NCBI RefSeq assembly: GCF_037023755.1
Contig: NZ_CP146100.1
Location: 994,501-1,058,500 of the forward strand
Direction of reading: 5' to 3'
Length of the DNA: 64,000 nucleotides
Source of the DNA: Saccharopolyspora sp. SCSIO 74807
GTDB taxonomy: Bacteria; Actinomycetota; Actinomycetes; Mycobacteriales; Pseudonocardiaceae
The first letter of the stretch is position 1. Every line of letters begins with the position of its first letter. The translations under genes and the position numbers were made by a program. This document shows positions 15,596-22,714 of the stretch, piece by piece. The notes under the pieces are model-generated. The model did not search any database and had not been told where the DNA came from. It was given only the letters and a program-made list of their open reading frames with translations.

Positions 15596-17707
15596 GTGGG
15601 TGCAGAGTGCTGCGGACCGGAAGAGACCACGCCGTCGAGCACGGGCGAGATACACACCGAGCACGGTGCGGACCGCCTGTGGCAGGTCCGCGAGTTACAG
15701 CTGGCCGCTGCCGCGGCGGTGCTGTTAGGCATTGGCTGGGCGGTCGGTCGGACGGGTGCTGATCAGATCGGCATTGGGTTCGAACTGACCGCGGCCGTGG
15801 TCGGCGCCGCCACCTTCGTGCCAGGAACGGTGCGCAACCTCCTGCGCCGTCGCATCGGTGTCGGCACGCTGATGACCATCGCCGCCATCGGCGCAGTCGC
15901 ACTGGGCCAGTTCGCCGAGGCAGCGCTGCTGGGAGTGCTGTTCTCCATCGCCGAAGGGCTGGAGCACTACGCCATCGCACGCACCCGCCGCGGCCTGCGC
16001 GCTTTGCTCGGATTGGTTCCGCCAACCACATCGGTGCTGCGTGACGGCAGCGAGCAGCAGGTCGCCCCCGATGACCTGGTGGTCGGCGACCGGATGATTC
16101 TGCGCCCCGGGGAACGAGCCGCCACCGACGGCGTGATCCACTCGGGACGCACCAGCCTGGACCTGTCGGCCATCACCGGCGAATCCGTCCCGATCGAAGC
16201 CGGACCGGGCGACACCGTGTTCGCCGGCGCGATCAACGGCGGCGGAGCGATCGAGGTCGACGTGACCGCTCCGGCCTCGGACTCCTCGCTGGCCCGGATC
16301 GTGCACATCGTCGAAGAAGCCCAGGACCGCAAGGGACAGGGGCAACGGCTGGCCGACCGGATCGCCCGCCCGCTGGTCCCCGGGATCATGATCCTCGCCG
16401 TCGTCATCGCCGGGCTCGGCCTGATACTCGGTGCCCCACTGCTGTGGATCGAACGTGCGCTCGTCGTACTGGTCGCAGCCTCGCCGTGCGCGTTGGCGAT
16501 CTCCGTGCCGCTGACGGTCGTGGCCGCGGTGGGTGCGGCCAGCCGCACCGGGGCGTTGGTCAAAGGCGGCGCGGCACTGGAGGAACTGGGACGTATCGGC
16601 ACCGTTGCCCTGGACAAGACCGGCACGCTCACCCGCAACTCCCCGCGCGTCGTCGAGGTCGTTCCCGCCGACGGCACCGCCAGCGACGAGGTCCTGGCCG
16701 CCGCCACAGCGTTGGAAGCCCGCAGTGAACACCCACTCGCGCACGCCATTCTCACCGCCAGCAGCGACACACCAGAAGCCGCCGACGACGTCACCGCGGT
16801 CCCCGGACACGGGCTGCACGGCCGACGCAACGGTTCCGCCCTGCGGCTGGGCAAGCCCGGCTGGATAGCCACCGGCCCGTTGGCCGGCGAAGTCGAGCGA
16901 CTGCAACACGATGGCGCCACCGTCGTGCTCATCGAAGATGACCAGAAGCTGCTCGGAGCCATTGCCGTGCGCGATGATCTGCGCGACGAAGCCACCGAGA
17001 CCATCCAGCAGCTGCGCGGACTGGGCATCGACACCGCGATGCTCACCGGCGACAATACCCGCACCGCCACCACCCTGGCTGCCCAGGCCAGCATCACCAC
17101 GGTCCACGCCGAACTTCTCCCCGAAGACAAGGCACGGCTGCTGGAGTCGCTGCGTAACGGGCGCAAGATCGCGATGGTCGGCGACGGCGTCAACGACGCA
17201 CCAGCGCTGGCCACCGCCGACGTGGGCATCGCGATGGGCGCGATGGGCACCGACGTCGCCATCGAAACCGCCGACGTCGCCCTCATGGGCGAAGACTTAC
17301 GCCACCTGCCGCAAGTCATGTCCCACGCTCGGCACGCCCGCAGCGTGATGCTGCAAAACGTCGGACTGTCCCTGACGATCATCACCGTCCTCATCCCGCT
17401 CGCGGCATTCGGCGTCATGGGCCTGGCGAGCGTGGTCTTCGTCCACGAACTCGCCGAGGTCCTCGTCATCGGCAACGCCATCCGCGCCGCCCGCACCCGC
17501 CCACTCCCGCAAGCCACGCCTGTGCCTGCGGCCACGGCGGCACAACCCGTCATCGCTGGCAAGCCCGCCAGTCGTTCCAGCGACGATGGGTGCTGCGATG
17601 CTGGCGCAGAACCGGATCGACCGGATTCTGCGGACTCGGCGGAACAACGGGTTCTGCGGAGTGGTGGGGCGGCGCGTTGTTCGCACTGGCACTCCTCTGT
17701 GGACTGA
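15596..17707 (+). CDS. Heavy-metal translocating P1B-type ATPase, 703 aa
   Basis: GTG start. Motifs: membrane SPC (296-298), DKTGTLT with the phosphorylated Asp340, GDGVND near 530, TGES in the actuator. SPC rather than CPC, and no N-terminal HMA domain, point to a P1B-4-like or actinobacterial Cd/Zn/Co exporter; the preceding CadC-like sensor favours Cd/Pb/Zn. It has a CC pair at residues 5-6 and CC plus CSHWH at the tail. The last ~40 residues overlap the next gene out of frame by 118 bases and look like frame-shifted coding sequence, so the natural C-terminus probably lay near 17560-17590. Confidence 0.92.
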   Translation: MGAECCGPEETTPSSTGEIHTEHGADRLWQVRELQLAAAAAVLLGIGWAVGRTGADQIGIGFELTAAVVGAATFVPGTVRNLLRRRIGVGTLMTIAAIGAVALGQFAEAALLGVLFSIAEGLEHYAIARTRRGLRALLGLVPPTTSVLRDGSEQQVAPDDLVVGDRMILRPGERAATDGVIHSGRTSLDLSAITGESVPIEAGPGDTVFAGAINGGGAIEVDVTAPASDSSLARIVHIVEEAQDRKGQGQRLADRIARPLVPGIMILAVVIAGLGLILGAPLLWIERALVVLVAASPCALAISVPLTVVAAVGAASRTGALVKGGAALEELGRIGTVALDKTGTLTRNSPRVVEVVPADGTASDEVLAAATALEARSEHPLAHAILTASSDTPEAADDVTAVPGHGLHGRRNGSALRLGKPGWIATGPLAGEVERLQHDGATVVLIEDDQKLLGAIAVRDDLRDEATETIQQLRGLGIDTAMLTGDNTRTATTLAAQASITTVHAELLPEDKARLLESLRNGRKIAMVGDGVNDAPALATADVGIAMGAMGTDVAIETADVALMGEDLRHLPQVMSHARHARSVMLQNVGLSLTIITVLIPLAAFGVMGLASVVFVHELAEVLVIGNAIRAARTRPLPQATPVPAATAAQPVIAGKPASRSSDDGCCDAGAEPDRPDSADSAEQRVLRSGGAARCSHWHSSVD

Positions 17708-18168
17708 CCGCACCCGTGTTGCAACTCGCCGGCATCCTCACCCCCATCGGCGCTGTTGACGGCCCGCTTGCCCACGGTGCCGGCTTGGTCATGGCGGTGA
17801 TCGGCATCGCCGCCACGCTGGCCGCGCAGCAGAACATGGGACACTCCTGGCGGGTCGGCGTTGACCACGCGGAAACCACGACATTGGTCACCAGTGGTGC
17901 CTTCGCGCTCGTGCGCAACCCCGTCTTCACGGCGATGATCACCACTGGCGCAGGGCTTGCGCTGCTGGCGCCCAACCCACTGGAGGTTACCGCGCTGGCT
18001 GCGTTGGTGCTCGCGATCGAAATCCAGGTCCGTGTCGTGGAAGAGCCCTACCTGCTCGCCACGCACGGCCACGCCTACCGTAACTACGCCACGCGTGCCG
18101 GCCGCTTCCTGCCTGGGCTCGGCCGGCTCACGCCCACACCGGTGCGATACCCGACCGGCTCGCGGTGA
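17590..18168 (+). CDS. Isoprenylcysteine carboxyl methyltransferase-like membrane protein, 192 aa
   Basis: Contains RRTGSTGF near residue 6, EWWGGALF, then MGHSWRVGVDHAETTTLVTSGAFALVRNP and the C-terminal YLLATHGHAYRNYATRAGRFLPG, the SAM-binding signature of the ICMT/phospholipid-methyltransferase membrane family. Four spans are visible. Family members usually carry another N-terminal membrane span before the RRTGSTG segment; here that region is the overlapping ATPase tail in a different frame, so the protein may be truncated. GTG start uncertain. Often found with metal ATPases in actinobacteria; substrate unknown. Confidence 0.78.
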   Translation: MLRCWRRTGSTGFCGLGGTTGSAEWWGGALFALALLCGLTAPVLQLAGILTPIGAVDGPLAHGAGLVMAVIGIAATLAAQQNMGHSWRVGVDHAETTTLVTSGAFALVRNPVFTAMITTGAGLALLAPNPLEVTALAALVLAIEIQVRVVEEPYLLATHGHAYRNYATRAGRFLPGLGRLTPTPVRYPTGSR

Positions 18169-18263
18169 CAGCATGGGCGACTCCAATCGAGACGAACCAG
18201 CACCTGACGAGCGAGCAAGCCAGGGAGTACGCATTCCGTGACCGTCGGTATTGACGAGCCCAG

Positions 18264-18289
18264 GACGCGACCGGGTTCCCGGCCGCGTC
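18264..18289 (+). terminator. Near-perfect 12-bp hairpin
   Basis: GACGCGACCGGG (18264-18275) pairs with CCCGGCCGCGTC (18278-18289), 11 of 12. It lies about 95 bases after the ICMT-like gene. No U-tract. Probable end of the CadC-ATPase-ICMT operon. Confidence 0.5.
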
Positions 18290-18446
18290 GACGGATTCAA
18301 ACCATCCCCGCTCCCGCCCAGCCCTACGACGACTGACCAGAATCACCAGCCCGCACGGCCCACAACCAGTCGCTGCGAACGCCCAGTCGCTAAGGCCACC
18401 GCCGCTCGCGGACACGCGAATAACAGATGCCGCTGGAAACATGGTG

Positions 18447-18470
18447 AACTACTACGGGCTCGTAGTAGTT
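18447..18470. promoter_or_regulatory. BlaI-type operator candidate
   Basis: AACTACTACG (18447-18456) and CGTAGTAGTT (18461-18470) form a perfect 10-bp dyad with spacer GGCT. The CTACG/CGTAG core recurs in front of the second blaI gene at 20533-20543. It lies 25 bases before the SAM methyltransferase start, so that gene is probably BlaI-controlled. Confidence 0.6.
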
Positions 18471-18495
18471 TGGTCTCGGCGGACAGCGAAAGGCG

Positions 18496-19155
18496 GTGGG
18501 CGTGGTGCCGACGGACTCGAAGGACCTGGAACGGCGGCGGCGACATTGGGACCGACATTCCCGCAGCTATGACAAACAGATGGGTTTCATGGACCGGAAG
18601 TTCTTCGGTGACACCAGGAAGTGGGTGTGCTCCCAGGCCCAGGGCAAGGTGCTAGAGGTTGCCATCGGCACTGGACTGAACCTTGACTGGTATCCCGATG
18701 ACGTGCGGCTGGCCGGCATCGACCTCAGCCCCCGCATGCTCGACCACGCACGTCGCCGCGCGGATGACACTGGCCGCAAGATTGAGCTGAGAATCGGCAA
18801 CGCGCAGCAATTGGAGTTCGCCGACAACTCGTTCGACACCGTGGTCTGCACGTTCTCACTATGCGCGGTGCCCGATGACCGCGGAGCAGTCGCAGAGATG
18901 AAGCGCGTCCTACGGCCTGGCGGTCAACTGCTGCTGGCCGACCACGTCATCAGCACCTCCCGCTCAGCGCGGGTTGTGCAGCGCCTGCTGGATCTGGTGA
19001 CCGTGCCGACTGCCGGGGAGAACTTCCGACGCCGCCCCATCCAGCATGTGCGGGATGCCGGGTTCACCATCGAGCAGCACCAACGATTCAAGCTCGGGAT
19101 TGTCGAGCGGCTGATTGCCCGCAAACCCGAGCCTGACCGGCTGGCAGAACCCTGA
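18496..19155 (+). CDS. Class I SAM-dependent methyltransferase (UbiE-like), 219 aa
   Basis: SAM-binding motif I KVLEVAIGTGLN (residues 51-62), then GIDLSPRMLDHARRRA (motif II), FDTVVCTFSLCAVPD (motif IV/post) and MKRVLRPGGQLLLADHV, a full Rossmann methyltransferase core. GTG start with AAAGG close by. No membrane span. Substrate cannot be told; close relatives include menaquinone/ubiquinone and small-molecule methyltransferases. The perfect BlaI-type dyad just upstream and the convergent blaI-M56 pair at 19292-20514 suggest it belongs to that regulon. Confidence 0.85.
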   Translation: MGVVPTDSKDLERRRRHWDRHSRSYDKQMGFMDRKFFGDTRKWVCSQAQGKVLEVAIGTGLNLDWYPDDVRLAGIDLSPRMLDHARRRADDTGRKIELRIGNAQQLEFADNSFDTVVCTFSLCAVPDDRGAVAEMKRVLRPGGQLLLADHVISTSRSARVVQRLLDLVTVPTAGENFRRRPIQHVRDAGFTIEQHQRFKLGIVERLIARKPEPDRLAEP

Positions 19156-19291
19156 TCGATCGGATGCGTGCCTAGGGCGCCGACCACGAACAGACGTCGC
19201 GGCTCTTGCCGCTGGCACGATCTTGCACAGCGGATATCTCCAGCACGTCCGTCGGATGAACGGTGGACGCATCCCTAGAGGCACCCATTGG

Positions 19292-20149
19292 CTAGGTCGC
19301 CGCACACGGGCATGCGAGCAGCACAAAGAGCCACGCCGCAGCCACCGCGGCCAGAAAGCCCGACGCGCCCGCTCCAGTTAATGCCGAGCGAATTGAGGAC
19401 ACCCGGGCGGGGCGAGGAGCCTGCCCTGACTCCAGTTGAACCACCCGCGCCTCCAGCAGATCGGTATCCACGAACGGGACCACGAACCCCTGGGTTGCGA
19501 CCGGAGCGGACATCACCCGCAGAAGCGCCCCTGCCAGCGCCGATCGTCCGTAGCGGTGTGCGGCACCGCGGTCAGCTGCCAGCTCATAACCGCGCCGGGC
19601 GCGGCTTCTTACGTCCTCAGCCACGGGCAGGAACCACAGATGCGCGGCAAGCATCCTTGCAAGCAGCACGCGCAGCGGATCTCGCCGCCGCGCATGGGCC
19701 TGCTCATGCGCCAACACCGCGCGCAACTCGGTACTGCTCAGCACCTCGGCCATCCCCGTGCTGATCACGACGATCGGTCGCAGCAGCCCGACGGTCACGG
19801 CGATCTGCGCACGGGTGTCGACGACGACAACCCGCTCACGCAGGCCGAGTTCGTGCACGACCGCGGCGACTGGACCGGGAATCGCCACTTGCCGGGACTC
19901 AACCCAAAAGTGGAACCTGTGCGTCTGACTCAGCCCGATGGCCACGACGCGCACCGCGTTTCCCACGGCAACCAGCCCGATGAAAACCAGCAACATCGCG
20001 AAGAACGGGAGAGGATGGCCCCCGAAACCGAGAGCGCGCACCTCGGGATAGGCGATGAGCAGCGCGGCCACGCACCAAGCAAGCCCGAGCGCCGGATAAG
20101 TGGCCGCCGCCACGGTCACAAGAAGCCACAAGGGACGGTCGAGTCTCAT
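19292..20149 (-). CDS. Second M56-family membrane metallopeptidase, 285 aa
   Basis: Three membrane spans in residues 8-72, the zinc motif HEQAH at 148-152 within AEVLSSTELRAVLAHEQAH, a downstream EXXAD-type helix (YELAADRGAAHRYG near 195-208) and a C-terminal span. No extracellular sensor domain, as in the first copy. Its start overlaps the blaI stop. It is only loosely similar to the 9651-10586 protein, so the two modules are separate acquisitions or an old duplication. Confidence 0.88.
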   Translation of the reverse strand: MRLDRPLWLLVTVAAATYPALGLAWCVAALLIAYPEVRALGFGGHPLPFFAMLLVFIGLVAVGNAVRVVAIGLSQTHRFHFWVESRQVAIPGPVAAVVHELGLRERVVVVDTRAQIAVTVGLLRPIVVISTGMAEVLSSTELRAVLAHEQAHARRRDPLRVLLARMLAAHLWFLPVAEDVRSRARRGYELAADRGAAHRYGRSALAGALLRVMSAPVATQGFVVPFVDTDLLEARVVQLESGQAPRPARVSSIRSALTGAGASGFLAAVAAAWLFVLLACPCAAT

Positions 20150-20514
20150 TACTCGTCAACCAACCGGCGCAGTCGCGCCCGTAGCTGCTCGTCGTCACTG
20201 ACCTGATCGACAAAGGAGACCAGGGCCGCGTCGCCGTAGTCGTCCAACAGACGCCGCACCGCGATCTCGGCGGTACTCCTAGCGACCGCGAGATAGGCGT
20301 ATCCGCGACCGGCCCGCTCCCGCCGCACCACACCACGCTCCGCCAGCCGCGAAAGCACGGTCATCACCGTTGTGTAGGCCAGCGCTGAATCCCGAACCCT
20401 ATTGAGCTCGGCAAGCACCTCGCGCACCCGCAGCGCCGACTCGGCCCGCCACAGCGCACCCATGACCTCGGCCTCCAACGACCCGAGACCCGACGTGCGT
20501 TCCCAGTGCCCCAT
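20149..20514 (-). CDS. Second BlaI-family repressor, 121 aa
   Basis: ATG start. Winged helix with LGSLEAEVMGALWRAESALRVREVLAEL and SALAYTTVMTVLSRLAERGVVRRE, then a helical dimer tail ending in a polar segment. Standard length. Overlaps the M56 gene by one base. A CTACG/CGTAG dyad (20533-20543) lies directly upstream, matching a perfect copy before the methyltransferase at 18496: likely autoregulation plus one target operon. Confidence 0.92.
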   Translation of the reverse strand: MGHWERTSGLGSLEAEVMGALWRAESALRVREVLAELNRVRDSALAYTTVMTVLSRLAERGVVRRERAGRGYAYLAVARSTAEIAVRRLLDDYGDAALVSFVDQVSDDEQLRARLRRLVDE

Positions 20515-20532
20515 ACCACAAAGCTACTACAA

Positions 20533-20543
20533 CTACGTCGTAG
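20533..20543. promoter_or_regulatory. BlaI-type operator candidate upstream of second blaI
   Basis: CTACG-T-CGTAG is a perfect dyad, preceded by another CTACTAC. It ends about 20 bases upstream of the blaI start and about 45 bases before the truncated divergent start at 20587. Confidence 0.5.
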
Positions 20544-20586
20544 CAAGCGAACGTCGTACGAGTCGACACCTTCGGAGGAGCAGGAC

Positions 20587-20640
20587 ATGGACAAGGTCAG
20601 CCACACAGCAGCTGTGGTGCTGACTGTTGTTGGTAGAACG
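20587..20640 (+). pseudogene. 5' remnant of a gene divergent from blaI (possible insertion scar)
   Basis: ATG at 20587 has an excellent GGAGGAG ribosome site six bases upstream and begins MDKVSHTAAVVLTVVG, resembling the start of an exported or membrane protein. Within about 18 codons the frame runs into the antisense of the M23-domain gene and turns Arg-rich. I read it as the first codons of a BlaI-controlled gene whose body was lost when the cargo joined the transfer operon. The right boundary is approximate. Confidence 0.4.
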
Positions 20641-21571
20641 CGATGGGGTCGGCGGCTTGATTGCCGACGTCGATCTGGAAATGCAGGTGTGGACCGGTGG
20701 ACTCGCCCTGGTTTCCAACCTCGGCGATCGGTTGGCCTACCTGGACTTGCTGGCCGGGTTGAACGAGGTTCCGGTTGTTGTGCCCGTAGGTCGTGATCAC
20801 GCCGCCCGGGTGTTGGATGCGGACCCAGAGTCCGTAACCGCTGGCAGGTCCGGAGTCGATCACAGTGCCGCCGCTCGCGGCGACAATCGGGGTACCGATG
20901 GGCGCGGCGATGTCCTGACCACGGTGAAACTCTCCGCCGCGTGATCCGAATCCCGAGCTACACGTGCCGCGCGCCGGCACGGCCCATCCTCCTTGCTGGG
21001 GCGCACTCTGTTGTGCCGCCTTATAGGCGTTTGCCTGGTCGAGCACTTTGCGCACGTACCAGTCGGCGTGGTTGTACGTGAAGATCGCACCGTACAGATC
21101 GCCTCGATCCGCCCCCGACATGCACAGGTAGAACGAGGCAGCGTAGATGGCGTCGTGGACGTTGTATCGCGACGGTGGCGTGGCACCGCCTGGTGGAATG
21201 TGCTTCCCTTGCCCTGCGGCTTGTTCGAGAACCCATGTGAAAGTCGGCTGCAGGAACTGCATAGGGCCGGCAGCGTGCGCCGAGTTCTCTCCACTATGGA
21301 CTCCTTCGGCATCGAGGCGACCGTGATTGGTCTCAACTTTTCCGACTGCTGCGAGGATCGTCCAGTCAAGCCCTGGACAGGTCGCTGCTGCGTGCTGGTA
21401 GAGCGCGAGGTAGTTGCCGGGGATGTCGGCGAGTGCGGCGGGGCTGGGTTGGCTGCTGGCTGCGGAGTCGTCGCCGCCGAAGATGGCGGCGACGACTCCG
21501 GACACGGCAGCGGCGATGATGGCGATCAGGGCTACGACCGCAAACATCGCGGTGGCCGCGACTTTGGCCAT
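20597..21571 (-). CDS. Conjugation-associated peptidoglycan hydrolase: lytic transglycosylase plus M23 peptidase, 324 aa
   Basis: N-terminal membrane anchor (residues 7-31), a lysozyme-like/SLT domain with catalytic Glu80 in AAVGKVETNHG and the AGPMQFLQPTF motif, then an M23 endopeptidase domain with HRGQD (His216, Asp220) and HLHF (His295, His297). Such two-domain wall hydrolases, related to VirB1 or TcpG-type proteins, open the wall for the transfer channel. Last gene of the transfer operon, 7 bases after the replication-relaxation gene. Its last 12 or so codons overlap the putative scar at 20587-20640. Confidence 0.9.
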   Translation of the reverse strand: MAKVAATAMFAVVALIAIIAAAVSGVVAAIFGGDDSAASSQPSPAALADIPGNYLALYQHAAATCPGLDWTILAAVGKVETNHGRLDAEGVHSGENSAHAAGPMQFLQPTFTWVLEQAAGQGKHIPPGGATPPSRYNVHDAIYAASFYLCMSGADRGDLYGAIFTYNHADWYVRKVLDQANAYKAAQQSAPQQGGWAVPARGTCSSGFGSRGGEFHRGQDIAAPIGTPIVAASGGTVIDSGPASGYGLWVRIQHPGGVITTYGHNNRNLVQPGQQVQVGQPIAEVGNQGESTGPHLHFQIDVGNQAADPIAFYQQQSAPQLLCG

Positions 21572-21578
21572 GAACGGA

Positions 21579-22634
21579 TCACCTCATCGGGTTCCAGGTC
21601 AGCTCGTCGGCGTGCCAGGGCGGCATCGGCGCCGGCGGGCTCAAGCGCGGGACCGGGTTGGGATCGGTGCCGCTGGTGTCCGCAGAGCTGGGATCGGTGC
21701 CTGTGGAGCTGGTTGGTGCTTCGAGGTGGGGCCAAGCCGAGAGCAGGCTGATCAGCCGGTGGCGGCCTGCCTCGGTGTGGTGCAGGGGAAGCCACACCTC
21801 GTGGGCGGGGCTGCCTGCGGTGCAGAGGTGTTCGGCGGTGGTGGTGGCGATCGGTAGCTCGTGCCGCCGGGGATCAGTGCGTAGGTGCTCGGCGAGTTGT
21901 CGTCGCGCGTGCGCCTCCCGGGCCGGGGTGGCGAAGACCGCGAGCAGCGGGGTCACGATGTGGGTCGTGGTGGCGAGGCTGGTGTAGCCCGGCAGTTTCG
22001 AGACGAACCGGCTGAGTTGATAGCTGCCGGTATCCCATTCGAGGAACCATTCGATCTCCCGGCCGTGCTCGTGCCAGCGTCCGTAGCCATCGGGGCGGAC
22101 GTGATCACCGAAGTGCCGAGCACAGCGGGCCTCAGACCACCAGGCCGTGACCGCGCGGCCGGTACTGGTGTTGGCAAGTGCGTCGGCCAGCAGCGCGGTA
22201 AAGAAGCTGTTGACACCCATGAGGTGGGCCAGGCGCAAGCTGTAGGCGATGCCGACCGAGCGTTCGGGCCGGAACTTCAGGTCCTTGGGATCGAGCCCGT
22301 CCTCGTGGGCGAGCAGGTGGGCACCGGCGGTGTCCAGGACGTAGCACATCGGGGCTCGGCCCCGGCCGATGTAAGGCTGGAAGCGGTCCAGCACCCGCCA
22401 GGTGTAGAGCTTCTGCAACCGGTGGTTGGCCGAGCGGCGGGAACCGAACGCGATCGCCGCGATCTGCGGAGAGGTCAGCACCCGGTGCTCGGCCAGAACC
22501 CGGGCCAGCCACCGGTCGCGGGCGGTGAGATGGGCAGCGACTTGGGCTTGATGCTCGGCGGAGGCCGCGAAGCGCAGGCTCGGCCGTTCCGGCATGGGGG
22601 CACGCAGGTCGCGTTGCTGGTGATGGGCGAACAC
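21579..22634 (-). CDS. Replication-relaxation family protein, 351 aa
   Basis: GTG start chosen for AGGAGGA at ideal spacing; a longer frame starts at 22664. Winged-helix N-terminus (VLAEHRVLTSPQIAAIAFGSRRSANHRL), then the LYTWRVLDRFQP and LAHLMGVNSFFTALLADAL segments and EIEWFLEWDTGSYQLSRF, which match the replication-relaxation family found in actinobacterial plasmids and ICEs. Known role: thought to act at the plasmid or ICE origin; details are poor. Pro/Ser-rich C-terminus. Located between the coupling ATPase and the wall hydrolase. Confidence 0.8.
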   Translation of the reverse strand: MFAHHQQRDLRAPMPERPSLRFAASAEHQAQVAAHLTARDRWLARVLAEHRVLTSPQIAAIAFGSRRSANHRLQKLYTWRVLDRFQPYIGRGRAPMCYVLDTAGAHLLAHEDGLDPKDLKFRPERSVGIAYSLRLAHLMGVNSFFTALLADALANTSTGRAVTAWWSEARCARHFGDHVRPDGYGRWHEHGREIEWFLEWDTGSYQLSRFVSKLPGYTSLATTTHIVTPLLAVFATPAREAHARRQLAEHLRTDPRRHELPIATTTAEHLCTAGSPAHEVWLPLHHTEAGRHRLISLLSAWPHLEAPTSSTGTDPSSADTSGTDPNPVPRLSPPAPMPPWHADELTWNPMR

Positions 22635-22714
22635 GATCGTTCCTCCTGGAGTGGATGCGGGCATAAAAGGGCGGTCCTCCCGGTGTTGGGAGGACCGCCC
22701 TGGGGCTTCAGGGG

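Larger units (their letters stand above)
18169..18495. other. 327-bp intergenic region
   Basis: Holds a terminator-like hairpin (18264-18289) and a BlaI-type dyad (18447-18470) immediately before the methyltransferase gene. A 22-codon open frame (18174-18241) has no convincing ribosome site and is not called. Otherwise I see no gene. Confidence 0.6.

Noticed and set aside
18174-18241. 22-codon open frame after the ICMT-like gene
   Set aside because: Too short, no convincing ribosome site.
15967-18300. 777-codon minus-strand frame
   Set aside because: Antisense of the P-type ATPase and ICMT-like gene, composition Ser/Arg-rich.
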